From NCBI GenBank assembly GCA_050084985.1, contig JBITNC010000001.1, positions 141,236,001 to 141,300,000 on the forward strand: DNA of 64,000 bases, in the 5' to 3' direction. The notes under the pieces are model-generated. The model had not been told where the DNA came from, did not search any database, and saw nothing but the letters and a program-made list of their open reading frames with translations. The DNA is from Nageia nagi. Taxonomy: Eukaryota > Pinophyta. The translations under genes and the position numbers were made by a program. This document shows positions 22,701 through 34,030 of this stretch, in pieces; within the stretch, counting starts at the first letter, position 1; each line of letters begins with the position of its first letter.

Positions 22701-25700
22701 ATCATCATGTGGAACGCTTTGATTCTTCGCAACTGTGGGAACCTATGAAAAGTAAAACAATCTTGACTGGTGATACTTGTGGAACAAGTTCACTACCTGA
22801 AGTTTTGGTCTCTCCTCCATTAAACTTATCCTCAATAAATGTGGTACAACTGAAACAATTGCTGCAGGTTTGTGAACATGCACCAAGCAATGGACAGTCT
22901 GGAAAGGATTTGTCCCAGAGGAAAAATTCAGGCCATTGTAGTTCAGTTATTGTTCAGGATGGTTTGGATGTATTTGAGTCAAGCAATACCTCGGAAAGCA
23001 TAAGAGGTAACAACAATGGTACTGGAAAATGTTTTACTGAAAGTGGATATCAGCATGGTCCTAATTCTTCTTCTTTCAAGGATTTCATTGGTGAACATGT
23101 TAATCAGAGAACCACTGGTACAGTACCGTGTGACATAATCAAACACAAGAATGATGTTGAATGTACAAGCAGGGGTCTGTGCATGGAAGGACTCTCCTTT
23201 GAGAAAGAACTTTTTGAAAGAGATAACCCATGTCCAAATGCTACATCTTCGTCTCCATGGAACTCGTTGAGAGAAGGAACATGTCAGGTCTATAAGAAAA
23301 GTGTCAGGATTTTGTGGACCGCTCCATGTTTTGGACCCAGTGCTACGAGAAGGTATTCTTGGTTTCATGGTATGCCCCCTTTAGTGGAAGTAGGACCTAT
23401 TGATTTGATGAGAGTAGGATTGATGTGGACTCCTGCAAGATTGTTGCAATGTGATGTAAAGGATTCTTTAGCTAAGTGCCCTAATCAACTTTCAACACCC
23501 ATTGTAGATTTAGGAGAGATGGACTTGACAACCATGGGTTTGAAGTGTCCTGTTCGTGAGTCAAAAAGAAGTGTTGGAATCTTGAAGAAGCAGAGGCAAT
23601 GGTTGAATACTAAGGAATTAATCCCCAAGGGAGATGGTCGTCATGTATCCTTTTCTCGTTTTACTGGAGTAACAAGGCGACCTTACAGTGCTGAAACACA
23701 AACACTGGAGGGAAAGGGGCTTTGGTTGGGAACCTATTCCACCGAAGATGCAGCTTCTCATTTATATAATGATGCGGCTCACATTATTAGGTGTGAAGAA
23801 GCAGTGGCAAATGTTTCTCAGGGATCTGTAGCAGACTCTGTAATTCAACGTTCAAGATCCCTTAGGGAGCACGCAAATATGTTCAAGGCACCAAAGAGGA
23901 AGAGGTCAATGAATAGCAAAAAGAGAGAGAAATATCAGCTCTTAGGGAATCAGAGGGCAGCAAAGAAGTTTCAAAATCCTGCTTCTATTCTGAAAAGACC
24001 TCCTACGCCTCTTGATACTGAGTGCCCTTCGATATATGGAGATAAGGATACATCTCATCACCTTGATATGCATAATAAAAGCTCTATTTTTTTCAGATCT
24101 AGTCCAGTTTCTGAGGTTGAAGAGCAAACTTTCATCTCTGATGATCTTCATATGGGTACAGCTAGGGATGAACACTCACAAGAATTTCATAGTAAAAAGG
24201 ATGAAGAGTCAAAATTGGTAGACAGTTATAGAAGAGTGTATGATAAGAAACAAAAATTAAAGAAAACCATTCACCTGAATAATTCCAGCTTAAGTGTTTC
24301 TTTGCCGGAAAACATATTGGGTAGAGAAAAAACTGCAGATTCATATCATGGTGGAAGTTGTCAGAAACAACAATTGAGGTCCATTTCAACTGCTGTTACT
24401 GAAATTCCAGACATTGATCACTCTCCAGGGTATTCAAGTGGTACTGATAAACCAAATGATAATGACTTTGAACAAGGATATGATCACTCAAATTTGGCAG
24501 TTGGTGGTATAGACCCTCGTGAAGATTATTTAGATCAAATAGGGCAGGACAAGGCAATGACTAATAGTGACAGTAACTTTTCATCTCCAGAACAAAGTGG
24601 ATATCTTGCAAAGGTTGAGAATGAATCACACTTTTATGGTGTGAGAAAAATGTCTTCTGGCAGATTTGAGGCAAGTCTATATGATAGGAAAAGAAAGAAA
24701 AAAGTTTATGTTGGCATGTACGACAGTATGATTGAGGCAGCTCGTGCAAGAGACTGGAAGGCAATAGAACTGGGAGCTGCTTCTGTTCTTAACTTCCCAG
24801 AACTCCAAGAGCAAACTGATCTGGAAAATGAGAATAGTATGCAATCTGCATTGTATCAACATACCGTTAAAGCCGAGAAACATGCTATGCTTAACCTAGA
24901 GCAAAAAGTAAAAAGGCAGGCTGAAAATATCCAGAAGCTTCCTACAGCCAAAAGAAGTAAACTCAGTGTGCATTCTGACCTTACAAACAAAAAGGTCAGC
25001 AGCCTTCATGAGCCAAAGGTTGTGACATCTGAGGAGCAGAAGTCTACTTTACTGCAGACCGAGGAAGCAGAGGTGAAAGATGCAAATATTTGTTCCCTTG
25101 CTTTGATCTGTAATTCCTTGGAGTCTGGGAAAGATGGTCGTGATCTAGAGCATACTTTAGCAACCAAAGGAAAGAAGAAAAGGAAATCAATATCAGAATA
25201 TGCTGATATTTCTTTTAGCAAGACAAGTAGAATGAAAAATGGGCAAAAGTTGTCTCACTTCGGCAATCACTGTTCACATGTGCCACGGAGGGGTTTGGTC
25301 TCTGGATTTGATTCAGATCACATCATTGAGTCAGACTATGCTCGTGTATATAAAACAACATCTAAACGGAGGGCTATGCAAAGTAGGAGAGGTCTTGACC
25401 AGGTCAATGTTAATGAAAATGAAAAATTGGCTACAGAGAAGGAAATTATAGATAAGCATAATTGCAATGTTGCAGATGGAAAATTCAAATTATGTATGAA
25501 TAATTCAGAAGATGGTATTATAAGCCCTGTTAATCAAAAGGCAAATGCAAAATTCCACTCACTTTCAAATGTTGTTACTGGTAAGAATGACTGTTCATCA
25601 TATTTGAATGTGCATACATGTATTTCCGATTTGGAAGTGGAAATGGCTGAGGATGATATTTGCATAAATAACACACTGAAATCTGTGCAGCCTATTTCTG

Positions 25701-26745
25701 ATGTTGAACTAGAAAGGGATAAAGATCTTCATGTTCATTGTGAAAAAAAGGGAAGTTTATTTGCAATGCTTCCCAACACTAAAGTGAAGAAATTTAGGTC
25801 CCAAGAGGGTCAAATTTGAAGGATCTACACTCTACAGCAGATTATTCTATGCCAGATCAGAATTCACCAGAAGAAGCCTCTCCTATCATTCAACAAGACA
25901 CAAAAAGGTCCGTGAATTGTTCTCAACGATCTGGAAAAGCAGGAAGATCTCAAAAGTTCCATCATCCAGGGGCCCCTAAAAAATCAGGCTTCACAAAGTA
26001 CATGGATTACAGAGGTGTACATAGTAATGGAAAGAAATTTCAATCCATATATTATGATCCTGTGTCAAATAAGCACACTTACTTGGGAACATTTTCTACT
26101 GGAGAAGATGCTGCAAAGGCATATGATCAAGTTGCTTATGAACAGGTTGGGATATCCGGAAAACTGAATTTTTGTCCTACTATTTTAGAATCAAATGATA
26201 ATCAAGAGACAAACGAGGAAACTGAAATGCACCCTCAGCTGGAGCATATATCAGGTTTTCAAGAGGTTGCAACTTCTGGGAGTAGCCTTAATGATGGGTT
26301 TGTTTTGGAGAAAAATCAAGTAGATTATGAGAGAGAATCAGAGCTTGTGTTAGAAGATGAACCCTCAACAAGTGATTCTAATCATGACTATTTGCACCTG
26401 ACGAAATCCAACTTCAGGTTTACACTCGATAGAAAAGATATTCTTCAAAATGAAGAAAATGGTCCAGATGGAGATTCAATCCCGAGTCTTCTTAAGCCAG
26501 AAATAAGAGGATGCACGTCTTTAAGGGGTATGACCTTGCCACTTGAAAGGGGAAGCAAATCCAACTATTCTGACACACAGAACCCAAATCTTGTTGGCAT
26601 AAATGGTTTTGGTGGTGGGCCTGATTCTAGAGTTTGGGGTGAACCTTTGAAGGCCTGTAAAGTTTTATGCTTCTCAGAACAAACTGAGCCTTGTGTCTCA
26701 GGTTGTGAAACTTCACCTAGCTTGGTTGATACTGCAAGATCTTGA
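9555..26745 (+). CDS. Agenet-B3-C3H zinc finger-AP2 multidomain nuclear protein (5' end not found)
   Basis: I joined nine exons by splice sites and phase: 9555-9624, 9861-10096, 10229-10339, 10540-10707, 10929-11219, 21424-21572, 22102-22299, 22582-25580 and 25838-26745. All junctions keep frame and give about 1,709 residues to a TGA at 26743. Domain order (visible numbering): end of a first Agenet module 1-51, second Agenet about 71-150, B3 about 196-278, C3H-C3H zinc finger 352-413, AP2-like domains about 760-820, 1090-1148 and 1463-1520. Agenet modules usually read histone marks; B3 and AP2 bind DNA; the C3H-C3H module occurs in chromatin-complex subunits such as KANSL2 and INO80D. A nuclear regulator is therefore likely. 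The start exon is missing, and the hAT element lies just upstream. The 10.2-kb intron leaves open that these are two genes: Agenet-B3 and C3H-AP2. Confidence 0.75.
10929..11219 (+). CDS. Exon 5 (visible): B3 DNA-binding domain
   Basis: The acceptor TTTTGCAG precedes SFPVMFMTNYLSG. The exon carries the B3 pattern: a first strand with F and L, GTVTFEDSEGHFWVV, an RRLVFTTGWPEF block where B3 domains have the conserved Gly-Trp-Phe, then KEGDVLLVEI and FRVQIL. It resembles the REM/RAV type more than the ARF type, judged by eye. The donor is GAG then GTTAGC. If unspliced, the frame ends 11 codons later at 11252, which would give a short Agenet-B3 protein. Confidence 0.8.
11690..11825 (-). repeat. 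Possible tRNA-derived SINE remnant
   Basis: On the minus strand the segment reads GTTCAAATCCC, close to the RNA polymerase III box B consensus GGTTCGANTCC, about 50 bases after GTTGGACGAACGGTGG, which could be a worn box A region. No full cloverleaf can be drawn, so it is not a tRNA gene. A SINE or chance similarity are both possible. Confidence 0.3.
12780..13015 (-). pseudogene. Ty3-like reverse transcriptase fragment
   Basis: The minus-strand frame has IIVNFNNILLYSEHGKNI, which parallels the YFDDILVYS-EEH block at the reverse transcriptase active site, with both Asp residues changed to Asn. Only about 70 residues are readable. It is a dead fragment within the large intron. A chance match cannot be excluded. 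Confidence 0.35.
14575..15560 (+). mobile_element. LINE (non-LTR) reverse transcriptase remnant in the large intron
   Basis: Three plus-strand frames, broken by stops, give successive blocks of a plant LINE reverse transcriptase. They are NNYGTIMIEHIFAKLYAIALD with YQTNDHIFTLRAILEKF (about 14620-14785), then RQGCHLSLILFGIYIDELEDF (about 14990-15055), then an FTNDVVLPTN block (about 15115-15150) where FADDVVLL is expected, and finally VNPDKTKG near 15215-15240. It is old and inactive, and it lacks the endonuclease and ORF1 parts. Orientation is the same as the host gene. Confidence 0.75.
15561..16169. other. Intronic spacer, nothing recognised
   Basis: AT-rich DNA between the LINE remnant and the copia LTR. 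A 91-residue plus-strand frame (15642-15917) shows no motif that I recognise. Confidence 0.4.
16170..16477 (+). repeat. 5' LTR of the intronic copia element
   Basis: This copy starts TGTTTCTTGCTCAACA and ends near TTGATACA. It matches 19576-19933 with many substitutions and small gaps, so the insertion is old. The exact right end is uncertain by about 10 bases. Confidence 0.75.
16830..19510 (+). pseudogene. Copia integrase, reverse transcriptase and RNase H, broken
   Basis: Integrase: GKLSSISFP with ELIHSNICGPM near 17050-17150, and a block matching QRNGVAERKHRSIIEIA near 17410-17460. Reverse transcriptase: WHDAMVEDYNSIF, WLYKIKHEVD, and LILYVDDLIIA-like DNA near 18590-18620. RNase H: LYKKLIGSLMYLVNTRLDICYAVN at 18790-18860, then DCASDAGTWNSTFDYCFSLGS. 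The frame changes many times. No enzyme could be made from it. Confidence 0.8.
18912..19158 (+). repeat. Tandem duplication, 121-bp period, within copia RNase H
   Basis: The unit from CCAGAGCTTAGACATTTG at 18912 to GGAATAGCACTT at 19032 is repeated from 19033 to about 19158. The second copy keeps 6 extra bases (TTTCTA region) absent from the first. The duplication arose after insertion or in the parent element. Confidence 0.85.
19576..19933 (+). repeat. 3' LTR of the intronic copia element
   Basis: Starts TGTTAGCTTTAGCTGCTC directly after the purine tract AAAGAGAGAG (the likely polypurine tract) and ends near CTGCTTTTAATA. It is the partner of 16170-16477. A 22-base direct repeat beginning GATTTAAGCTACACA follows just outside. 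Confidence 0.75.
19934..21423 (+). other. Last part of the 10.2-kb intron
   Basis: AT-rich intronic sequence, pyrimidine-rich in places, with no transposon or exon that I can recognise. It ends with the acceptor TTACTGCAG at 21423. Confidence 0.5.
21424..22608 (+). CDS. Exons 6-8 start: C3H-C3H (KANSL2/INO80D-like) zinc finger
   Basis: Exons 21424-21572 and 22102-22299 and the first 27 bases of exon 22582-25580 build two matched finger halves. The first has Cys at FCQSSMEKC, then GFCMLH; the second has QCDY, LRCRF and FCQIH. In visible numbering these are C352, C359, C370, H373 and C385, C396, C410, H413. The same spacing style is found in the potential DNA-binding zinc finger of KANSL2 and INO80D subunits. 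Both joins use a split Ser or Arg codon and are clean GT-AG. The repeat-filled 10.2-kb intron lies immediately upstream. Confidence 0.78.
22582..25580 (+). CDS. Exon 8 (visible): two AP2-like domains in a long charged linker
   Basis: This exon of nearly 3 kb is open throughout. AP2-like domain 1 (about 23636-23820) has SRFTGVTRRP and LWLGTYSTEDAASHLYNDAA; domain 2 (about 24626-24800) has SHFYGVRK, KKKVYVGMYDSMIEAARARD and SVLNFPEL. Both keep the Gly-Val strand and the WLG/YVG-Ala helix plan, but several residues that contact DNA in ERF proteins differ, so DNA binding is uncertain. Between and after them are Ser/Lys-rich stretches such as PKRKRSMNSKKREK and KGKKKRKS that could be nuclear localisation signals. 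I place the donor at 25581 (ACTG then GTAAGA). Confidence 0.8.
25838..26745 (+). CDS. Exon 9 (visible): third AP2-like domain and C terminus
   Basis: The exon enters after CTCTACAG and encodes a third AP2-like domain at about 26005-26180, with MDYRGVHSNGKKFQSIYYD, TYLGTFSTGEDAAKAYDQVA and GKLNFCP, the most complete of the three. A long acidic Ser-rich tail ends at TGA 26743-26745. The reading frame differs from exon 8. The shift is explained without error by a 257-bp GT-AG intron 25581-25837: exon 8 leaves one base (G), and this exon supplies CA to make Ala. If that intron is kept, translation stops at 25817-25819 before this domain. Confidence 0.75.
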
Positions 26746-29700
26746 GAAAAAAATAATTATTGTTTTGTCACTTGTAGCCTGAAGACTCATCATTACAAAT
26801 TTCAGAGTACCATCCATCCATGCTGCATTTTTTGCCAATTTAATAGAGGTTAAAGCATAAAGTTCCCATAATTAATTTGTTGTGGGATTGTCTTGTGGCA
26901 TTTTATGGATTAACACAGCCAATGTACAGATTCAATATGATGCTTAGGAGTATCAGAATTCGGGTTATCTATACAGCCATTGAATGCAATGTATATTGTT
27001 CTCAGGAATGATTAAGATCAGCAAACTGTACATGTTCATTTTAACAAGTCCAAACATGCAGATGTTGCTTAACTTTTTAAGATGCCTAGAAAAGTTAAAT
27101 ATATGCAATAGTGTGGGGCATGAGCGTCTATAATTCAGAAGTACAGTGCAGGTGTATGTATACTTTGTGCATCTTTGTAAGGAAGACCTTGATGCTGTCT
27201 TTAGCACTTTTCATAACTCACACTTTGCATATCTGTTTCTCTCTTGCAAATTTTTGGAAACTCTACTATCGTTGCCCACACTTGATTTTTCTTCTAAAGC
27301 AAGGAATTCAGACATTTGATGTACTTAAGTTACAATTATAGATTTACAGCTTTCTTTGGGACCAGTACTCGTTGCATTGAATTTAGATTGAAAGGAAAGA
27401 GCTTTTGCCAATCTTCTGCATGGTTATAGTCAACCTTGTGGTGCGAAAACTTGCTCTTATTTGCGTCAGTTGTTGATTGTGCATCATCAAATCACGTGCT
27501 TTTGTGATGCACTTTATGATATCTATTTTTTTCATTATAATGTCCATACCATTTTGAAAGGTGACAAAACCAAAAAGAAATTCTGAATTATCCGCGTCGC
27601 ATTTTACTTTGAAAGTTTGCTATCATCAAATGAATACGAGATTAAACGACTAGTGTGATGACTTCATTATTTGCAATGTATGGACTTCTTTTCTGGATGC
27701 TGGTGGTATTAATGGATAGGTAACCCATGTGATAAATTTGTTGCTGTTACTCTATTGCGAGAAGCATGCCCGATTAGCTCTACACTCCAGAAGGGAAACA
27801 ATCTCGTCCTTCCACCATTCACTCTTTATAGGAAATAAGCAAAGATGTAACAAACCAGAATGTGCAGGAGAAATAATTGGAGCCAGTAAGATTGATCAAT
27901 TGATATAAACTTGTGTCATGAGAGGATGTATTGCGAAGATATTAGGAATATTTGACGTATGTACCATTGTGTAAGAATATCCCCATTCTATCAAGGCTCT
28001 TGGATATGTCTGCAATTATATGTTTTCATTGTAGGGACGCTTCTGTTGTTTTTTTAGAACATAGTATTTCATCCGTAAATGGTTTCTTATCTATTAAAAA
28101 TTGCAGAGGAGTGCTTTTGTAGAACCACCTTTTCTAGGACACCGATTTTGCCAGCTTAGTTTTCTTTCAGCATCTTGAGATAGATTCAACCTAATTTTAT
28201 TATGGTTGGAAAACTAATTACATACAATGAGTTGTAGATAACTATTTATATAATCATTGTGTTAAAATTTAATTGGTTGGATGTTTTAATAACAGTGAAA
28301 TGACATTATTTTATTGGTTAATTCAATGTAATATGAATCCAGTATTGAGTTACTTCTAAACACGAGTTCAGAAAAGCCGCCTATTGATTCAACAGTCCTT
28401 GGCATGACTTTTAGAAAAAATGTTGATTTATTGACATTAATGACTATGGTACGACACTAAGACAATTATATCAAAATAAGAAATCAACAAGTGGATGTAA
28501 TTCGTAGAAGGCTTCAACTTTACTTTTTTGTACTTTGAATAGGCAAATTGAATCATCAACCTATCAATATGTAGTCAAGATAATAATGATTAAATTTTTG
28601 ATTATATGTGGAAAATTTGTGTTCATCAGATGGCATTTTTACTAATGAAAATTTTTTATTGGACAAGGTGTTGGAACCATGAGTGGGTCAATAGGATCAA
28701 CCTCAAATTGAATTACTAGATTTGATACGCTATTCAAACATGTTAAAACAATATTCTGGTATGTAACAGTAACTAAGGCTACGAACTCTAGTATAAAATT
28801 ATAAATATCTACTATATATAACTATCTTGATTGTAGGCCAAAAGTCTTTGGTTCCTACGATTCCTTCCGTACCGTTTTAGCTGAAAACACAACAACATGT
28901 TACCACGTAGTTATAACTGTGGAAGCCTCTATAATCATTTTACATTATTCAAAAGTTTCTTGTGAGTGCTTCGACTCTTGGCCCCATACAAACGAAGTGT
29001 TAAGCACTTTAGCCCATAAAGGACAGTCGGAAACCATGGTCACATCAACTACCTTGAAAACCTGTGAATAGATTGAAGTCAAATTAAGAAATCCAGAGGG
29101 TTTGGGATAAAATATTGTCACATTAAAGAGTTAGGTTCAAACGCCAGCAAACATGGAGCGTTTTCAGAAAGTTTGATTCGGATTTTAGATTTTATATGTG
29201 AAATCAAAGACTGCTTGCCCCTCTATATATATAAACAAATTCTAAAACATTGAATTCAGAAAAATTATTTTGAGTTTCATATTAAATTATGTAGGCTCTA
29301 TAGGTGAAATCAAAGACTGCTTACCCCTCTATATAAACAAATTCTATAAGGTAAACAAGGGCTTCATAATTATCTTCGATGCAAAAAAAACCAAAAGCGT
29401 AAAAGGGTTGGGAGGCCATTTGAAGTCTGTATTCGCCATGTAAACATGGGTTCCATCGTCTTTTTCAATGGTAGGCTCGTTGTGAAGGACTGAAATGTAG
29501 TCCAACAACTCAAAAGGTCTTGAGATCCTAAGAACCGCAATTGACAAAAATATCTTTGCGTCCTAAAGCACCGATACAACTTCTTGTTTCTTTGTTATCC
29601 AAACTACCACCCTACAACCATTATAGTTTTTTCGTCACCTTCACTACACGTCTGGTACTTGTTATGACTATTTGTAAGAAATACAGCTAGTAGGGTCTGT

Positions 29701-30300
29701 CTGTCCTTTAAAGAAATGCTAAACAGTTATATAAAATATGAATAATAGCGATATAAAATATATGAAATATGTTGATTTGTATTAACATTAGTTTAGTTAA
29801 CTTAGAGATGTATTTAAAAACGTTGAGAGATATCAATCTTGAGATGTTTAATTTTTTTTCTTGGAAGAATGATTTTCAAATAGATGCTTCAAGATTGATA
29901 CCTTTCGATATTTTTAGATATATATTTAAGATATCTAAACTAGTTTTTATAAATTGAATGATCTATAATAATAAAAAAAGATATAAAATCTATTATCAAC
30001 ATAATTCTAAAATCATATTTCTCATATTTATTTTCATACTTTTAACTTTTATAAAGAAATTATAAATTGTTTAATTTTATTCATAAAACCTTTAAATATG
30101 GAAATGATACTTTATTACTATTTACGATGTATGATTAATTATTTACAAGTAAAATTTAAAAATCTCATTATTGTAATTCGTAAATTTAGATGTTATTTTA
30201 GCTCTTCATTTGAAATTGATTTAAATGCTATTTCATACAAAACAAAAATATTTTTGTCGTAAATCTTGTGTTCTAAGAGTTTTTAAAGTATATACAAGGA
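26746..30300. other. 3' flank of the AP2 gene and intergenic DNA
   Basis: The first part must include the 3' untranslated region, but no clear AATAAA signal stands out. A direct repeat with GTGAAATCAAAGACTGCTT occurs at about 29199-29252 and 29304-29345. A minus-strand frame of 67-69 residues at 29344-29579 has no identified family. From about 29,750 the DNA is very AT-rich. No gene is seen. Confidence 0.45.
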
Positions 30301-33239
30301 AATTGTCTGCCCTCACATTGCAAAAATATAAATAGAAGCAGAGTTTTTGAAGTGCATGTTTTAGCGATACCAATACCGCCATCTTTGAGCTTGAGGGTCC
30401 TCTTGAGTGTATGTCACTACACTCGATCCTTGCATAACCACCATGGGAAATAATTACTACCATGATACGTATCTCAATGACACCATCTTAAAAGGTGTTG
30501 TTTCCTTTAATAATGTCTACCATTCAACTATCTCAATTGATGTTGAGCTCGTTGGAGGAAGCAATGATGCTCGAGAAATGTCCTCGCAAGTTTATTATAA
30601 AAGTTTTCCATTTTTGAAATTTGCATTCTGCTTGTGTGTAGTTTGAAAGCCATACTTTGGTGGGTTATTTTCTAGGTTAAATCCCAAATGACCCCTTATC
30701 CACACTTGGGTGCAACAAGTTTGGAGCCCTCATGGTATTAAGGTTGAGAATATTCAAAACCTCACTAAAGGGTATTTTTTGTCATTTCACTAACTCGTAT
30801 TATGCTCAAAGGGTCCTTGATAAGGGCCCATGGACTATCTAAAAACCCCTACTTATTATGCAAGCTTCCACTCGAGATTTTGTAGCATCTAACCAAGGTG
30901 ATTAAAAGTCTCAGTTTGGGTAGAGTTCCTTGGGTTGCCTATCCCTTTATAGGGTTTTTTACTAGAATTAGTCTCCTCTCTTGGTAAGTTCGTTTGTTTG
31001 GAGCCATAAAAATGGTTCTTTGTTCGTCTCACTAGAAGGGATTGTGTTAAAGTTGACCTCACCAAGGATTTGTAGGAGTATATAGATGTCAAAATTGGTG
31101 AACATACCCTACATCAAAGGATTCTTTATATCAATTTGCCAAACACTTATTACCGTTGTCAATCATCGATCCATAAGATCAAAGATTGCCCACTAATGGA
31201 GTGGAAATTCAAACAACCTCAAGGTTCCTTAGCTGTTCCTCTAGCTTCAACTAATGGAGCTAAATGAGACTAGGAGGGTTGGATAACTCTTCCTAACAAA
31301 TCAAATTGTTCGTAAAAGCAACCTGATAATGCTTCGTCTTCTCAATTGGTCGTCAATAATGCTACTCCTGCCATGTAGCTATTTTTTACCCTTGTTGTTC
31401 AACCACAACCCTCCAACCCGCCATCTTAGGTCACCTCCAATGCTCCTCTCATGCCCACATCGACCCCAACCATCATGTATGTTGCTTCCTCTTCACTTTA
31501 TGTTCCAAACTAACAGTCTTTTTCCAATTCCCTCTACTTTGGTCCTTTGTTTTCTATAGTTGTTGTTGATGCCGCCCCTCCCAAGGCTTAATTTTATCTC
31601 ATTTCTTTGAAGGCACTCTTGCCTTCAGTAGTTTTTGATCCCGCTTTGATGAGGAACTTGTGTACAAAGCATGTTGTTCTTGAAGCAGGAAAAGAGCAAA
31701 TGTTGATGCTATTCACGAGACTTTATTTAATAAACAATGTGCTAGAGAAGAGCTTCATTTCCAAACAACTCTTTTTGAAGGTGGTCATTTGCATGTCTCC
31801 AATTATTTCGGAGCCCTAGGTTCCTTGTGGGAAATTGAAGATGTCATGGATGTCACGAATTTTGACAATTCCTCATGATTTTTTTCTTGTGGAATGTTTG
31901 AGGACTGTTGAACCCAGTTGGGAAATATCAGGTCCAACATCAGTTGGGTAACACCTCTCACCTTTTTGGTAATGTTGACATCATATGTCTGCAAGAAGTT
32001 AAAATCGGTGATTTCATTTTATAGTGTACTTGTAACTTTTTATGGCTTAATGGTGCTTTTTTTACCACAAATCATTCACTTGGAAAAGGTGGTGTTTTCA
32101 GTATCTTTGCACCAAAGTGGCAAGTCCACATGGTATCTTGGGGTGTTGACCCCTCTAATTAAGCTATGTGGACTCTACTTGAGATTGGTGGTAAACCTCT
32201 TAGAGTTGTTGATGTATATGCTTCCATAAAATCACCTAAAAGGTGTTCCCTTTAGTGATGGTTGGCATTTCATCTGCTACACACTACTTGGGTCCTTTAT
32301 GGTGATTTCAATATGATTGAAAAAGCTTCTAATAAAGTCACTCCCCTATGCAATAAAGAGCTAGTGAATGCGAAGCTTGATTTTTTATGAAGAAAAAATT
32401 ACATCTTTATAACCCTAATTCTTACTTTTTTCCCTCTGACTTCCCACAAGAGTTGTGGTTTACCTAGTCTAATCTCCAGGCTGGCTCTATAAGAGTTTTG
32501 GAGTGTATGGATTAGGCCATGCTATCTGAATGCGACTTCTTTCATATCCCTTAATTCAAGCCTCACCTTCCCCATGTGTCTTCTATGTCCAATACAACCT
32601 TATCTAATGAGACTTAATAACGTTCCCTCTCCTTGTAATTTAATTTCAATGTTTCCTTCTTGTAAAGTTTTGGAATGAGAGCTCATATCTGTAGAATTTG
32701 AAATCATCTTCCCCAACCTTTTGATTCACAAGGTTGGATTATTTGGTGGAATTATGCCATTTTTTGAACCATTAAACTTTTAATAAGCCTAGGAATGGAG
32801 GTGGCCAAATGTAGATGAAGTCTAATCTTGCTCTTAACAATGAGTTAACCAAAACCAATATCAGGCTCGAGTCCTTCCCTTTTAATCCCACCCTATAACC
32901 TCATGTAGTAGCTTTTAGACATAAAATTTAGAAATTTGAAATTTATGGAGCCAAAGGAGCCCAACTTAGAGTTCGAATGCATTGGCTACAAGTTGGGACT
33001 AAAGTATCCAAGGATTTATTTAAAAGACTTTGACCTCTTGCTCAACAATATCAGTCTCAAACCTTTCAAATAGAGGAGGGAAGGCTCACCTCTCTTTCAG
33101 AGATTTCAAAAGTTTTTGTTAGGTATTATCAATTTTGTTTTTTACTTCTTATCCTCTTAATGATGATCGCCAAAGAGCATTAAGGGAATGCTATTATGTT
33201 GGTCCTACCAAACATACCCTTAAGCAGACATAACTCTGT

Positions 33240-34030
33240 GACAAACCTTTGACTCTAGAGGATCTATCTCAAGCCCTTTCTCAGATGGCTAATGATAAAG
33301 CTCTGGGTATTTACAGTTTTCCTTGTGAATTTTACAAAGAATTTTGGGACATGGTTGGCCTTGACCTTCTTCATGTGTATCAAGAAGCTATGGCATGTGG
33401 CTCTCTTGGTACTATTATCAACAAAGAAAATGTTTAGTTTATTCCTAAATCTGGGGATACTAAGGCCACCACTAATTGGAGGCCCATTAACTTTTTGAAT
33501 GTCAACTATAAAATTATTGCTAAGGCTTTGTACTTAAAATTTAGCCCTCTTTTACCTCTCATTGTTAGACTGGAGCAATCAGACTTTGTTTAGAGCAAAT
33601 ATATTCTTGTTGTATGGGAGGGAATGGAATGGGTAAGATCCTTTGAAAAAGATATGTTGTTTATTAAAATTTATTTTGAGAAGCATATGAAAAAATTGAG
33701 TGGTATTTCATTACCTCCATGCTTCAGGCTCTTGGCTTTTGCCAATATTTTATCAACTCTATTCACATGCTCCTTAAGGATGCTTCAACTGTTCTTACTA
33801 TGAATATAAGCCAATATGAAAGTGTTCTTCTTGGGAGGTCGATGAGACAAGGTTTCACTTTTGCTCCTTCTCTTTTTATTTTAGCAGTAGAGGCTTTTGG
33901 TTATCTTCTTGCCAATAGAGTTTCTCAAGGCCAAATTTGGGGAATTTCTTTGCCTAACTTTGATCAACACCTTGTCAATGATCACTTCATTGATGATTCT
34001 TTTTTAACCATGAGACAATATAAATAATTA
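33240..34030 (+). pseudogene. L1 reverse transcriptase core (broken)
   Basis: Successive frames read MANDKALGIYSFPCEFYKEF, then SGDTKATTNWRPINFLNVNY, which is the usual KPLSLLNVDYK position. They then give RSMRQGFTFAPSLFILAVEAF and HLVNDHFIDDSFLTM, where FADDT is expected at the catalytic site. Stops fall between the blocks (for example near 33437 and 33590). The order matches plant L1 reverse transcriptases. Confidence 0.82.

Noticed and set aside
22979-23368. 129-residue minus-strand ORF
   Set aside because: It is a shadow of the AP2 exon on the plus strand and has no motif.
25797-25840. Frame change between the two AP2-rich ORFs read as proof of a pseudogene
   Set aside because: A canonical GT-AG intron 25581-25837 joins the frames in exact phase, so no mutation is needed. 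The indel alternative is kept only as a second option.
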